DNA from: CALZFJ01 sp964459845 | GTDB taxonomy: Bacteria; Bacteroidota; Bacteroidia; Bacteroidales; Muribaculaceae | Length of the DNA stretch: 64,000 nucleotides | Direction of reading: 5' to 3' | NCBI GenBank assembly: GCA_964459845.1 | Contig: CAYWOC010000008.1 | Coordinates: 1-64,000, forward strand | In this document: in pieces, positions 43,932 through 53,005 of the stretch | Layout of the letters: each line of letters starts with the position of its first letter | Position numbering within the stretch: the stretch's first letter is position 1 | Program-made: the position numbers and the translations under genes | Notes under the pieces: generated by a model | The model's input: only the letters and a program-made list of their open reading frames with translations | Databases searched by the model: none | Told to the model about the DNA's origin: nothing

Positions 43932-46722
43932 ATCCCCCAAACAGTATCTGTCCAAGTTCTTCTTTCCTAACTTCTACCCGCTCCGAGGGGAATATTGTGG
44001 AAGTTGCTAACGATATCTTGCGTGAAAGCAATTCATCAAGGGTAATATCAAACGACTTAAATTCCTTGCTGACAGCCATAGGATAATAGACATACACATC
44101 TTTCTCCTGACCAATACGATATGCTCTGTCGGTGGCTTGATTCTCTTTTGCCGGATTCCAATGACGGCTATAATGAATTACATGGTTCGCCGCTGTCACA
44201 TTTAGTCCAGTCCCAGCAGCTACAGGCGACATAATAATCACATTAAATCCATCAACTGATTGAAATTCATCAATACTCGCCTGTCGGGTTTGTTTGTTCG
44301 ATAATTTTCTCGTAACAACAGCAGGAGTGTCGCCATTAATAATCTTTGCAGAGACTCCATAACGTTCATGACAAACATGCCATAGCATCTTTTGCGTTTC
44401 TTTACGTTCAGCAAAGATTATCACTTTTTCTTTTTTTGCCTTGATGTTATCAATAAAAGAAATCGTTGCTTGAAGTCTTGCTGATGAATTTACTGTTTCT
44501 TGCATGGGATGTTGCGAGAGGGTAGAGTCATACAGATATGGATGCTCCGACACCGTTCTAATGCCCATTATTGTCAGTAGCATATTAGGCTGAGTTCCAG
44601 AGACATATTTATCCACAACATTCTTATACATATTTAATTGAACTTGTGGCATTTCGGTTTGCTTCTTAAGCTCAATCTTTTCAGGCAAATCTTTTGCCAC
44701 ATCCTTCTTTAATCTACGCAAGAAATATGCGCCAAGCTCCTTATGAATTTCATTCCCCAATGCAACGACATCAGTGTCCTCATCTTTCAATGGATTTTGA
44801 TATTTAGCGGCAAAAGCTTTGGCATTGCCAAGAAGACCTGGCACACAGAAATCCATTATGCACCATAAGTCGAGAAGTGTATTTTCAACTGGCGTTCCAG
44901 TCATAGCAATCTTGAATCCACCCTTCAGAGCCTTGACTGCATTTGTGACAAGAGTACCAGTAGATTTTACTTTTTGTGCTTCATCCAATGCCACTATATC
45001 GAAATCTACAGCACAAAAGTTAAGTTGAGAGATGCGCAGCGACTCATAGTTGGTAAGTATAATATCCATCTGTTGCATTTCTTTCACAACATATTTATCA
45101 TACAAACGAGGGACATTCTTTGACGTAAGACGTGTTATATTGAGACGTGGTGTCGAGAAAAAGCGATTATACTCATTCTCCCAATTCTCCATAAGAGATA
45201 CCGGAGCGACTATCAGATATGGTCTGTGATTAGCATACTTCCGCGAATGCCAATCAATAAAATATAATATCTGCAATGTCTTTCCAAGTCCCATATCATC
45301 TGCCATAAGACAGCCACTTGCTTTATTTTCATACAGATGTTGCAACCATGCCACACACTCCTCCTGATGTGTCTTTAATTGGAATTTTTCACATAGAAAT
45401 GGATCTTTAAATAATGTATATCTGTCACCGCGTTCAATAGATGGCTCTTCAACAGCAAAGTCCATCTCTATGGCATTTTCCTTTATGATAAGCACCTTTC
45501 TTCTATCATCCGTTTTACTGTCTTCGGTCTTTATCGGTTGTCTTGGATTAGCCAATTGCTTTTCTGCTGTCTCAGCAAGAAATTTAGCATCTTCAAGTTC
45601 TATTTGTGCGTCATTGTATTCCACAACCCACTTTTGATTATCGACTGCATCACGAATAGCCAATTTTAGTGCAGCAAGCTCTTCTTCGCTGCCAATCGTT
45701 AATTTTGTTGTGCCATTATTTGGAGTTTCTACTGTAGCTCCCGCAATCCAGCATGACTTATAAGGACAGATGAAAGGATAGAACTTCGGTTGATATACAC
45801 CAATCTCGACAACCCTGTCACTATACAACTCTTTCAAGTCTAAGACTTCAGTATTTTCAAAATATTCTGTAGGATGGTCAATTATTGACTGTATTTCTTC
45901 ACGAGTTTTATGTCTTCCATTATGCTTCACATAAGTTAAATTTTCTTTCTGCGCAGGATTCAGGACTACTCGCACTCGCTCACCATTGTCACGCCCAACA
46001 GGATAGACACTCTGCACCTTTCTCATCCTGTCGAAAACGTGCCTGAACTTATCACTTTCTTCAATATTTATTGCTGGGTTCAACGAAAAGCCATCATCAT
46101 CGCGCCCAATTTCTATCTTTATACGTTCTGGCACATATACATTCTCATTTTGAAGATAACTGTCCATCTCGCAATCTGCTTTAATTGCAAGAGACTTTAT
46201 TTCAAAAAATTGACGAAGATTGAAGTCGGTTGTCTTTTTCTCAAGAGGAGTCGCATTGAATGCATCAACCCGATTGATTAGCTCATATTGGGCTTCCGAC
46301 AGCATATACTCCGAACTTTCTGTAACGATGATATTTCCACATTGCTTATAAACAATGATTTCACCATCTGGAATATGACTGAGCAACTCTATTTTATATC
46401 GGAAATCTTGTGAATTCAGCATACCTTCTCCGCGAAGCCTCATAGACTTATCGTATGGCTTAGGGACACCGAGTATATCACGCTCATCGTCATCAAGAAG
46501 ATAGAGGTTTTCAAATGGCACAGTACATTCGTTTTTGCAGAAATTGGCATAACCATTATCTACAAGTACCGCAAGCGGCTGATAATATATGCAATCATCT
46601 GTCGCACTCCATTCTTTGAAATGAATATCACGTCCGTCAATATCGACAGAAAACACTATGCCAATATTATTGTAATGTTGTTTCAGCATATCAATACAAT
46701 TTATATTTTGTCTTGCCTGCAA
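43930..46722 (-). CDS. zorD: Zorya type I ZorD, SNF2-family helicase
   Basis: 930 residues. The C-terminal half is an SNF2 ATPase: motif I CLMADDMGLGKTLQIL, motif II VALDEAQKVKS, SAT-type MTGTPVENTLLDLW, and motif VI ENQATDRAYRIGQEKDV. The N-terminal ~430 residues lack a recognised domain. In type I Zorya, ZorD is the DNA-translocating/nuclease effector activated by the ZorAB motor; no clear nuclease motif could be picked out here by eye. Its start overlaps zorC by 32 bp. Confidence 0.88.
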   Translation of the reverse strand: MQARQNINCIDMLKQHYNNIGIVFSVDIDGRDIHFKEWSATDDCIYYQPLAVLVDNGYANFCKNECTVPFENLYLLDDDERDILGVPKPYDKSMRLRGEGMLNSQDFRYKIELLSHIPDGEIIVYKQCGNIIVTESSEYMLSEAQYELINRVDAFNATPLEKKTTDFNLRQFFEIKSLAIKADCEMDSYLQNENVYVPERIKIEIGRDDDGFSLNPAINIEESDKFRHVFDRMRKVQSVYPVGRDNGERVRVVLNPAQKENLTYVKHNGRHKTREEIQSIIDHPTEYFENTEVLDLKELYSDRVVEIGVYQPKFYPFICPYKSCWIAGATVETPNNGTTKLTIGSEEELAALKLAIRDAVDNQKWVVEYNDAQIELEDAKFLAETAEKQLANPRQPIKTEDSKTDDRRKVLIIKENAIEMDFAVEEPSIERGDRYTLFKDPFLCEKFQLKTHQEECVAWLQHLYENKASGCLMADDMGLGKTLQILYFIDWHSRKYANHRPYLIVAPVSLMENWENEYNRFFSTPRLNITRLTSKNVPRLYDKYVVKEMQQMDIILTNYESLRISQLNFCAVDFDIVALDEAQKVKSTGTLVTNAVKALKGGFKIAMTGTPVENTLLDLWCIMDFCVPGLLGNAKAFAAKYQNPLKDEDTDVVALGNEIHKELGAYFLRRLKKDVAKDLPEKIELKKQTEMPQVQLNMYKNVVDKYVSGTQPNMLLTIMGIRTVSEHPYLYDSTLSQHPMQETVNSSARLQATISFIDNIKAKKEKVIIFAERKETQKMLWHVCHERYGVSAKIINGDTPAVVTRKLSNKQTRQASIDEFQSVDGFNVIIMSPVAAGTGLNVTAANHVIHYSRHWNPAKENQATDRAYRIGQEKDVYVYYPMAVSKEFKSFDITLDELLSRKISLATSTIFPSERVEVRKEELGQILFGG

Positions 46723-48577
46723 CCATCAATTCCTTTTTGAAAACTACCTCACTTGCCGTTATTCGAATAAAACCTACTGATTGGGTAGATAAACCCTGAA
46801 AACCATGATAATTGTGGACAATCTCTTTCCAGCCTTGCAATGACGCTTTCTTTATCCAAATATTTCCCAACAAGCTCTCATTTGGATTGAATGGTCTGAT
46901 GAGTGCGTAGCGATTATTCTTCAACGACAGGTAGAATCCTTTGTTGTTAGCTACAACCCTTACCCCATTATCAATGGCATTGCTGGCAATCTTATAGCTG
47001 ATTCCAGTTTCATATAATTGGGAAGAATCAGCAGCATCTTTTGCCTCAACCACATTACTCTTCTCTTTCCTTGCTTCTGTGCGTTTCACGCCTTGTGGCT
47101 TGAAGTTTTCTGCCGGCAATGGTTTGGCTTTGAACACATCATCATATTTACTGTCCATAAACGACACCCCAATATTTCGCGAAGACAAAACAATTTGGTT
47201 CATCCAGTTGCTCAGGCGTTGCGACCAATAACCTTGGTGCGTCATTCTGCCTTCTTCTGAGAAATAATGCCGCCCCCATTGGTCTGATTCTATCAACATA
47301 TTCATTGAAGGAATTTTCAAGTCACTTGTGGAGGTTATTCCATTTCTGGGATTTGTCACAAGCTTCACCATTGGATGGTTCTGATTATAAACATACAAAG
47401 CTCCAGTATCCGAAAACTCAACAATCATCTTATTCCTTATGAACAATGCAAGTGCTGAGGTCTGCGATGAAACAGAATTCGTTTCTTTGAAATGGCGAAA
47501 TAACATACTGCCGATTTTGCTGTTGCTTTGCAGCAAGCGTTTCACAGCAGTCGAGCCTATGATTTTAAAGCCGCTTATATCCTTAACATAATTAAGCCAG
47601 AATTTTTTCCGTTCTTTGTCCTGTACACAAATCTCGAAGAATGATTCAATGATTTGTTGTGTAAACCACATATTCACCAATTGCATAGCATGTTTCAGTT
47701 TTTGCACATCATCATCGGCTGCTCCAGTGAATGGAGCCCACGATGCAGCCAGGGTAACATCTCCGAGTTGAATACTTGCAAATCGGCATAATTGGGCTCG
47801 GCGTAAGCCATCTCCATTTTGATTCTCAGCCTCAACAAGATAGGCAAATATCAGTTTCTTGGTTCTGTCTAATTTGTTAAGTTCCAATATCTGCTCTATT
47901 TCATCTCGATTGGTGATATTGTTGTTTGACACATATTTTATGACCACATCGGAATAATATGATTGCTTGATTGACGAGGCTTTAAATCCAAGTAAAGTAG
48001 GAGCATCTTTAATATTCATTTTACGAGCAATAACCATTGTAGCCATACGCATAGGTCCACTACTTTCAAATAAATTTGCATGATTTTTCCAAAGAATGTA
48101 GCGACGGTTGTTATCAGTGTATTCTCTCAACTTTTTTACAAGCAATCGGCTCGTCTTCTCCCTATACTCCGGTTCTATATTGTGCCACGAGTTCATCAGA
48201 TAAAACACCAGCCCATTGAAGAACATATTCTTCCAGTTTCTGTCAAGCAAGTCCAATGCATATTGATAATTCATCGCATTGTCTCGCAACTTCATAAGAT
48301 AATACGAGACAATGCGAAGTTCCCTAATCGACCAGTTATCACTGGAAGTATCGGCTGATGGAACATGACGAATCACTTTGCTGATGACTTCATCTATTGA
48401 TTGCTGAGCGACAGCAAGCCCTTTATCCACAAGCATACGCTCCTCTATCTGCCTCAGCTTAGACTTGTTTCTATTGAACACTCTTTCCGTCTGTAAATCT
48501 GCCACACGGTTTGCCAAAAGATGGAAATCGCAGAATATATCCTTGTTGATGTTTAAGAGGCTATATACGTCACTCAT
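46691..48577 (-). CDS. zorC: Zorya type I ZorC (EH_Signature-type protein)
   Basis: 628 residues, soluble and mostly helical in its first two thirds. No enzymatic motif is visible; assignment rests on size, on position between zorB and zorD with overlaps at both ends (8 bp and 32 bp), and on features like WSIRELRIVSYYLMKLRDNAMNYQYALDLL and the GVSFMDSKYDDVFKAKPLP linker. ZorC is a DNA-binding component that acts with ZorD after ZorAB signalling. Confidence 0.75.
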   Translation of the reverse strand: MSDVYSLLNINKDIFCDFHLLANRVADLQTERVFNRNKSKLRQIEERMLVDKGLAVAQQSIDEVISKVIRHVPSADTSSDNWSIRELRIVSYYLMKLRDNAMNYQYALDLLDRNWKNMFFNGLVFYLMNSWHNIEPEYREKTSRLLVKKLREYTDNNRRYILWKNHANLFESSGPMRMATMVIARKMNIKDAPTLLGFKASSIKQSYYSDVVIKYVSNNNITNRDEIEQILELNKLDRTKKLIFAYLVEAENQNGDGLRRAQLCRFASIQLGDVTLAASWAPFTGAADDDVQKLKHAMQLVNMWFTQQIIESFFEICVQDKERKKFWLNYVKDISGFKIIGSTAVKRLLQSNSKIGSMLFRHFKETNSVSSQTSALALFIRNKMIVEFSDTGALYVYNQNHPMVKLVTNPRNGITSTSDLKIPSMNMLIESDQWGRHYFSEEGRMTHQGYWSQRLSNWMNQIVLSSRNIGVSFMDSKYDDVFKAKPLPAENFKPQGVKRTEARKEKSNVVEAKDAADSSQLYETGISYKIASNAIDNGVRVVANNKGFYLSLKNNRYALIRPFNPNESLLGNIWIKKASLQGWKEIVHNYHGFQGLSTQSVGFIRITASEVVFKKELMVAGKTKYKLY

Positions 48578-49268
48578 TATTCTCTCCTTTTCGCTTATTT
48601 GCTATTTCTTCAAGATGCTTTTCGGCATTTGTCCTCACACGGAACTCTACACGTCGCGACAGCCGCTTGTCCTCCACTCCTTTAACGAGAATAGGTCGGC
48701 TATACGAGAGACCATTGGCTGTTATAAGACTCCTTGCCCATATCCACTGCTCTGAAGTCATTAAGCAAAAGCAATATTCCAGTACTGCACGAGTTCTGTT
48801 TTGAGACAGTTCCATATTATAGAAATATCCGCTATTGCTGTTTGTATGTCCCTCAATACGGATTTCTTCAATATTGTCTTTATATTGCGGACGACTAAGC
48901 ACAGCAATGTATCTCGGGAAGAAATCATCAAGTATTTCCTTAAACTTAGGCTTTAATTGATGTTCACCCTCACCAAACAGCATATCCGGTTCTTGAAAAC
49001 GGATACACAGTGTAGAATCTATCGAGGCTCGCCAAACTTTCAAGTCATCTTTAAATTCTTCTTGGAGGTCAATATAAAGTTGTGTCTTGATTTTATTATA
49101 TTCTTGTACCACCTCTTCATCCTCTTCCGCTCTCTCTTTAACTTGAAGTAACGCTCCCATCAGCAAAAGTATGAATATGAACAGAAGTCCCGCCATCAAG
49201 TCTCCTGTTGATAGAGAGAAAACATTCTCATCTCTGCTCTCATATCCTATATTGAATCTCTTTCTCAT
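48570..49268 (-). CDS. zorB: Zorya ZorB, MotB/OmpA-like stator protein
   Basis: 232 residues. One N-terminal membrane helix (STGDLMAGLLFIFILLLMGAL) with Asp23 at the position of the ion-carrying MotB aspartate, a coiled-coil linker, and a C-terminal OmpA-like peptidoglycan-binding domain (IRIEGHTNSNSG, MELSQNRTRAVLEYC, RLSRRVEFRV). It forms the peptidoglycan-anchored inner part of the ZorA5-ZorB2 motor. Only 11 bp separate it from zorA. Confidence 0.9.
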   Translation of the reverse strand: MRKRFNIGYESRDENVFSLSTGDLMAGLLFIFILLLMGALLQVKERAEEDEEVVQEYNKIKTQLYIDLQEEFKDDLKVWRASIDSTLCIRFQEPDMLFGEGEHQLKPKFKEILDDFFPRYIAVLSRPQYKDNIEEIRIEGHTNSNSGYFYNMELSQNRTRAVLEYCFCLMTSEQWIWARSLITANGLSYSRPILVKGVEDKRLSRRVEFRVRTNAEKHLEEIANKRKGENNE

Positions 49269-49279
49269 ACGACCTAATA

Positions 49280-51284
49280 TTACTTCTTCTTCGAGTTCAA
49301 TGATTCTACAAGCATTTCCACGACCTCATTCTGCTGTTGTATAGTACTCGACAATGCATCGGTAGTATTAGTAAGACTTGTGCTATACTGATCAAGATAC
49401 TTTTGCGTTGTGGCTTGCACCGTGCGGCTGTAGTCTGTCAATCCTGTCTGCAATTGCTGGAATATGCTGCCAAGCCCTTGTCTTATGGTCTCAAATTTTT
49501 CTATATATTCTTCCGACATATCACCGGAGTTCTTCAAAAGTTTTGTGACGGCATCAATGCCACTCTGGCTCTTGCGCTGCATATCTTCCATTTTCACAGC
49601 ATAGTCCGTCTGGCTCTTAGAGAACAGTTGCGTAGCAAGCTTCATATCTCCTGTTATGGTCTGGAGATGTGCCGTACTTCCCGTAATCTGACCTTGAGCC
49701 TGCTGGAACATATTCATCGTTCCAGTGATATATTCATTCATCTTTTCAAGTCGGTCAAGACCCTCATTGAATGTTTCAAGCAACTTTTTGGTTTGTGCAG
49801 TAGTATCTTCTTGTAAGGCTATAAGTTCTGTCTGTTTGCTGTTCACATCGTCGGTGATATTTTTAACAGATTGTTGAACCGAAGAAGACAAGGTAGCAAT
49901 TGTGCTGCTCATAAATGTTCCCATTTTTTCGGCAGCATCTGTCAATTTGCTGACCATTTGACCTGTTTGCTCTTGAGAGTTTTGAGTCAATCCTTCCATT
50001 ACTGTTTTAACTTCCGATATTGCATTGCTGATAGCTCCTGTTGCGAATGATATTTGCTCCTGCATCTGTTGCATTGCTGTGGAATTAGCGTTTGCCGAAG
50101 TATTCGATATTTCGGCAACAGCATCCTTCACTTCTTCAATCGTAACTTGTAGAGTTGATGATATCTGTGCCATATTGTTTGGAAAATCTGCCATTGATTG
50201 AGCAGCGGTAGCAAGTTGATGGGCAAGAGCTTCCATTTCATCTGTTGCCGAACCTGATAAGCCAGAGCTGAATTCTTTCATCATGTCAGCCATACAGTCC
50301 TTAAGTTCATTAACTACGGTCTGAATCATATCTGTTGCTGGTGATGCTACCAGCGATGCCATTTGGTCGATATGCTCCACAATAGACTTTGTTGTAGTAT
50401 CCACATTCTCCATAAGAGGCAAAATCTTCTGTTGCATCTGGCGTGAAAGTATTTCATCAAATCCGTTGTTTAGTTCCAGCGCAAGATCGGTCGAGAATGA
50501 CTTCAATGCTTTGGATTGCTCCTCGTTTTCTTTCAACATCTCCCTGACAGCATTGGCCACTGTCGCAGTTTCGCCCGATTCACTCTTGTAAGTAAGATTT
50601 CCATTAAGCACATTTATCACATTCCCAATTTCAGATTGAACAACTGCTTTCATAGTATCTGCTACCGATTTAGCCAATGCCTGTTCATTAAGGTCGTCTA
50701 ATGTCCTATCATCAATATAATACAATGAATCCAGCTTATTTGTCAAATTATATAGATTTTTAGCCAATCTATTCCTCCAATATTTATCACAAAAACTGTA
50801 AATCATAGAAAGTGACATTCCGACTAATGACGTAAGGAAAGCCGTTCCCATACCACTTAGCAGCACATTAATACTTTTTTGGATATTTTGGACTGACGAA
50901 CTGTCAAATCCTTTGATGCCTAAAGTAAGTCCAAGGAAAGTACCCAGCAGACCCAACCCCACCAATGTACCAGCGGCTGTATCGAGCGATTTAAGGTTAA
51001 TTTTACAAGCGCCACAGGTGCTGAATTCCGAGAAAAATTCTATCGCAGGCGCATTTGTCTGTTTCTTTTCAGTTACATCAATGCAGATAGTCGCAGCATA
51101 ATCTTCTACAATAGCCGCAATTTTACCCCCCCCCGATTTGTTTCAATTCATCGAGAGGATTGTCACTTTCAGCCGCTTTTTCTATGTTCATGTATAACTT
51201 GTGCAGTTTAAAAGCCTGATACATAAACACGACAAAGACTCCTATGATAAAAACGACTGAGATAAGGGTAACATATTCACTCAT
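49280..51284 (-). CDS. zorA: Zorya ZorA, MotA/ExbB-like channel, frame interrupted at a G9 tract
   Basis: As read, an ATG at 51284 opens 53 codons (first membrane helix YVTLISVVFIIGVFVVFMYQ) and stops just after nine G (C9 at 51126-51134 on the plus strand). The other frame runs without stop from there to 49280 and holds two to three further membrane helices (GLGLLGTFLGLTLGIKG, GTAFLTSLVGMSLSMIY) and a ~450-residue coiled-coil tail (the long cytoplasmic tail of ZorA). Eight G would give one 667-residue protein. The alternatives are a real phase-off state, a pseudogene or a sequencing error. A TTG at 50965 could give only a tail-bearing fragment lacking helix 1. Confidence 0.85.
51126..51134 (-). 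repeat. Poly-G (9) tract inside zorA
   Basis: Nine C on the plus strand, equal to nine G in the coding strand, at codon ~51. Changing length by one switches the frame between a stop at 51123 and the rest of zorA. Confidence 0.9.
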
Positions 51285-51501
51285 AATAGTTGCTTTTATT
51301 AAGTTTGATATCGTTTATTATAAATTATTTTGTCTAAATTATTTTTCTTGGTTTAACTCACTTATATGCTATCTCTCGTGTGATTGATTTTCCTTGTAAA
51401 AGTACAAATAAAATCCTAAATCTTATGCTTTCTCTGGTAAAAATCCACTAAATATATCAATAAGCACAATTACTTCTCCATATAGGGAGTGGCGGATGGG
51501 G
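51285..51501. other. zorA upstream region
   Basis: AT-rich, with a weak -7-like TACTTTTA on the minus strand near 51400. No gene; it marks the junction of island and GC-richer core. Confidence 0.45.
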
Positions 51502-52047
51502 CTATGGCTGCTGGCGGCGGGAGATTAGGGCGGCAAGCTCACGGGCGGTGATGGCTGTCTCGTGGGCATTCTCGATGCGGGTGGAGCAGAATGTGAGCTG
51601 CGCCTTGGTGTAGAACGGCTCGCGCTTGGCAAGAGCCTCGTTCACGAAGTCGAGAAGCTCGTCATCGCTCTTGTCGGCTATAAGCGGACGCTTGGCGCGA
51701 GAGCCGGGAAGGGCAAGCCGCAGCGCAAGCCTCTCGGGCGGAGCTGTGAGATATATCGTCAGTCCATGCGCGCCCATATACTCCATATTGTCGAAATAGC
51801 ACGGTGTGCCGCCTCCACACGCCACTATCACATCCTCAAAGTCGGCGACCTCTTGCAGCATCCTGCGCTCCACCTCGCGGAATCCATCCTCGCCGCGTGT
51901 GGCAAATATCTGCTTCACGGTGGCATGGAAACGTCCCTCGATGTAGTGGTCGAGGTCGATGAAGTCTTTGTGCATCTCCTTGGCGAGAGCTTTGCCGAGG
52001 GTGGTCTTGCCGCAGCCCATATATCCTATAAGAAAAATCGGTCGCAT
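51502..52047 (-). CDS. aroK: Shikimate kinase
   Basis: 181 residues. Walker A GYMGCGKTTLGKALA at ~8-22, shikimate-binding DLD (~32) and RGEDGFREVE, VVACGGGTPC-type motif IVACGGGTPCYF, and lid GSRAKRPLI. It phosphorylates shikimate in aromatic amino acid and chorismate synthesis. A minus-strand -7 box TACATTTG sits at 52093-52100. Monocistronic next to the Zorya island. Confidence 0.94.
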   Translation of the reverse strand: MRPIFLIGYMGCGKTTLGKALAKEMHKDFIDLDHYIEGRFHATVKQIFATRGEDGFREVERRMLQEVADFEDVIVACGGGTPCYFDNMEYMGAHGLTIYLTAPPERLALRLALPGSRAKRPLIADKSDDELLDFVNEALAKREPFYTKAQLTFCSTRIENAHETAITARELAALISRRQQP

Positions 52048-52092
52048 CTTGTGTGAGTGTATAATGTAATGTAGTCGCTGTTAATTATAGGG

Positions 52093-52100
52093 CAAATGTA
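52093..52100 (-). promoter_or_regulatory. -7 box TACATTTG for aroK
   Basis: Fits TAnnTTTG on the minus strand, 45 bp before the ATG. Confidence 0.5.
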
Positions 52101-52200
52101 GTGAAAATAATTAAGAAAACCGGATGATCCGCATTTTTTTGATGCTCTCCCAATGCTGGAAAGTTGGCGGCAGGGTATTGTGTGAATGTGGCTTTATGAT

Positions 52201-52208
52201 TAACTTTG
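52201..52208 (+). promoter_or_regulatory. -7 box TAACTTTG for the RNase HI gene
   Basis: Fits the consensus, 19 bp before the ATG at 52228. Confidence 0.5.
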
Positions 52209-52227
52209 TCGGCAAATCAAGAATTTA

Positions 52228-52875
52228 ATGGCTGGAAACAATTATAAGTGGTATGTGGTGTGGGTTGGCAACAATCCCGGTATATATGAGACGTGGGAGG
52301 ACTGCCGCCAGCAGGTGGAGCATTTTCCCGGTGCGCGCTACAAGGCTTTCAAGAGCCGCGAAGAGGCTATTATGGCTCTGCGTGGCGACCGTGATGCCGA
52401 CATGGGGATATTGCGCAGCATAGCCAATGCCAAGCCTAAAATGGTGAATTACTCAGCCTTTCCCGAAATTGTCACAGACAGCATTGCGGTGGATGCCGCT
52501 TGCAGCGGGAATCCGGGAATCATGGAGTATCGCGGCGTGTCGGTGCGCACGGGAGAGCAGATATTCCATAAAGGCCCGTTCCCGCACGCCACCAACAACA
52601 TAGGCGAGTTTCTTGCCATTGTGCATGGATTGGCTCTGCTGAAACAGCGCGGCTACACGTCGATGCCCATATACAGCGACAGCAAGACCGGCATGGCTTG
52701 GGTGCGCGACCGCATGTGCAAAAGCAAGCTTGCGCCAAATGCCAAGAACCGCGAACTGCTGGAGATAGTGCGCCGAGCCGAGATATGGCTACAGACAAAC
52801 ACCTACACCAACCGCATCATCAAGTGGAACACCGAGGAATGGGGCGAGATTCCTGCCGATTTCGGCAGAAAATAA
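52228..52875 (+). CDS. Ribonuclease HI with N-terminal viroplasmin domain
   Basis: 215 residues. Viroplasmin-like RNA-DNA hybrid-binding domain at ~5-52 (KWYVVWVGNNPGIYETWEDC...GARYKAFKSREEA), then a Bacteroidota-type RNase H fold (~75-210) with IAVDAACSGNPG (first Asp), NNIGEFLAIVHGL (Glu), YSDSKTGMAWV (Asp) and a C-terminal catalytic acidic region. It removes R-loops and primer RNA. It complements the rnhB gene 17 kb away. Confidence 0.9.
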   Translation: MAGNNYKWYVVWVGNNPGIYETWEDCRQQVEHFPGARYKAFKSREEAIMALRGDRDADMGILRSIANAKPKMVNYSAFPEIVTDSIAVDAACSGNPGIMEYRGVSVRTGEQIFHKGPFPHATNNIGEFLAIVHGLALLKQRGYTSMPIYSDSKTGMAWVRDRMCKSKLAPNAKNRELLEIVRRAEIWLQTNTYTNRIIKWNTEEWGEIPADFGRK

Positions 52876-53005
52876 CCGCATAAAACCAGCTATTACCTCT
52901 ATGCAAATTTTAAGAAATTGAATTTCATAATATAAGGTTGCCAATATGATGTAGAGTCCAGATTTGCTGAACTCTACACTCTATGTACGGTTACATTATG
53001 ATCCA

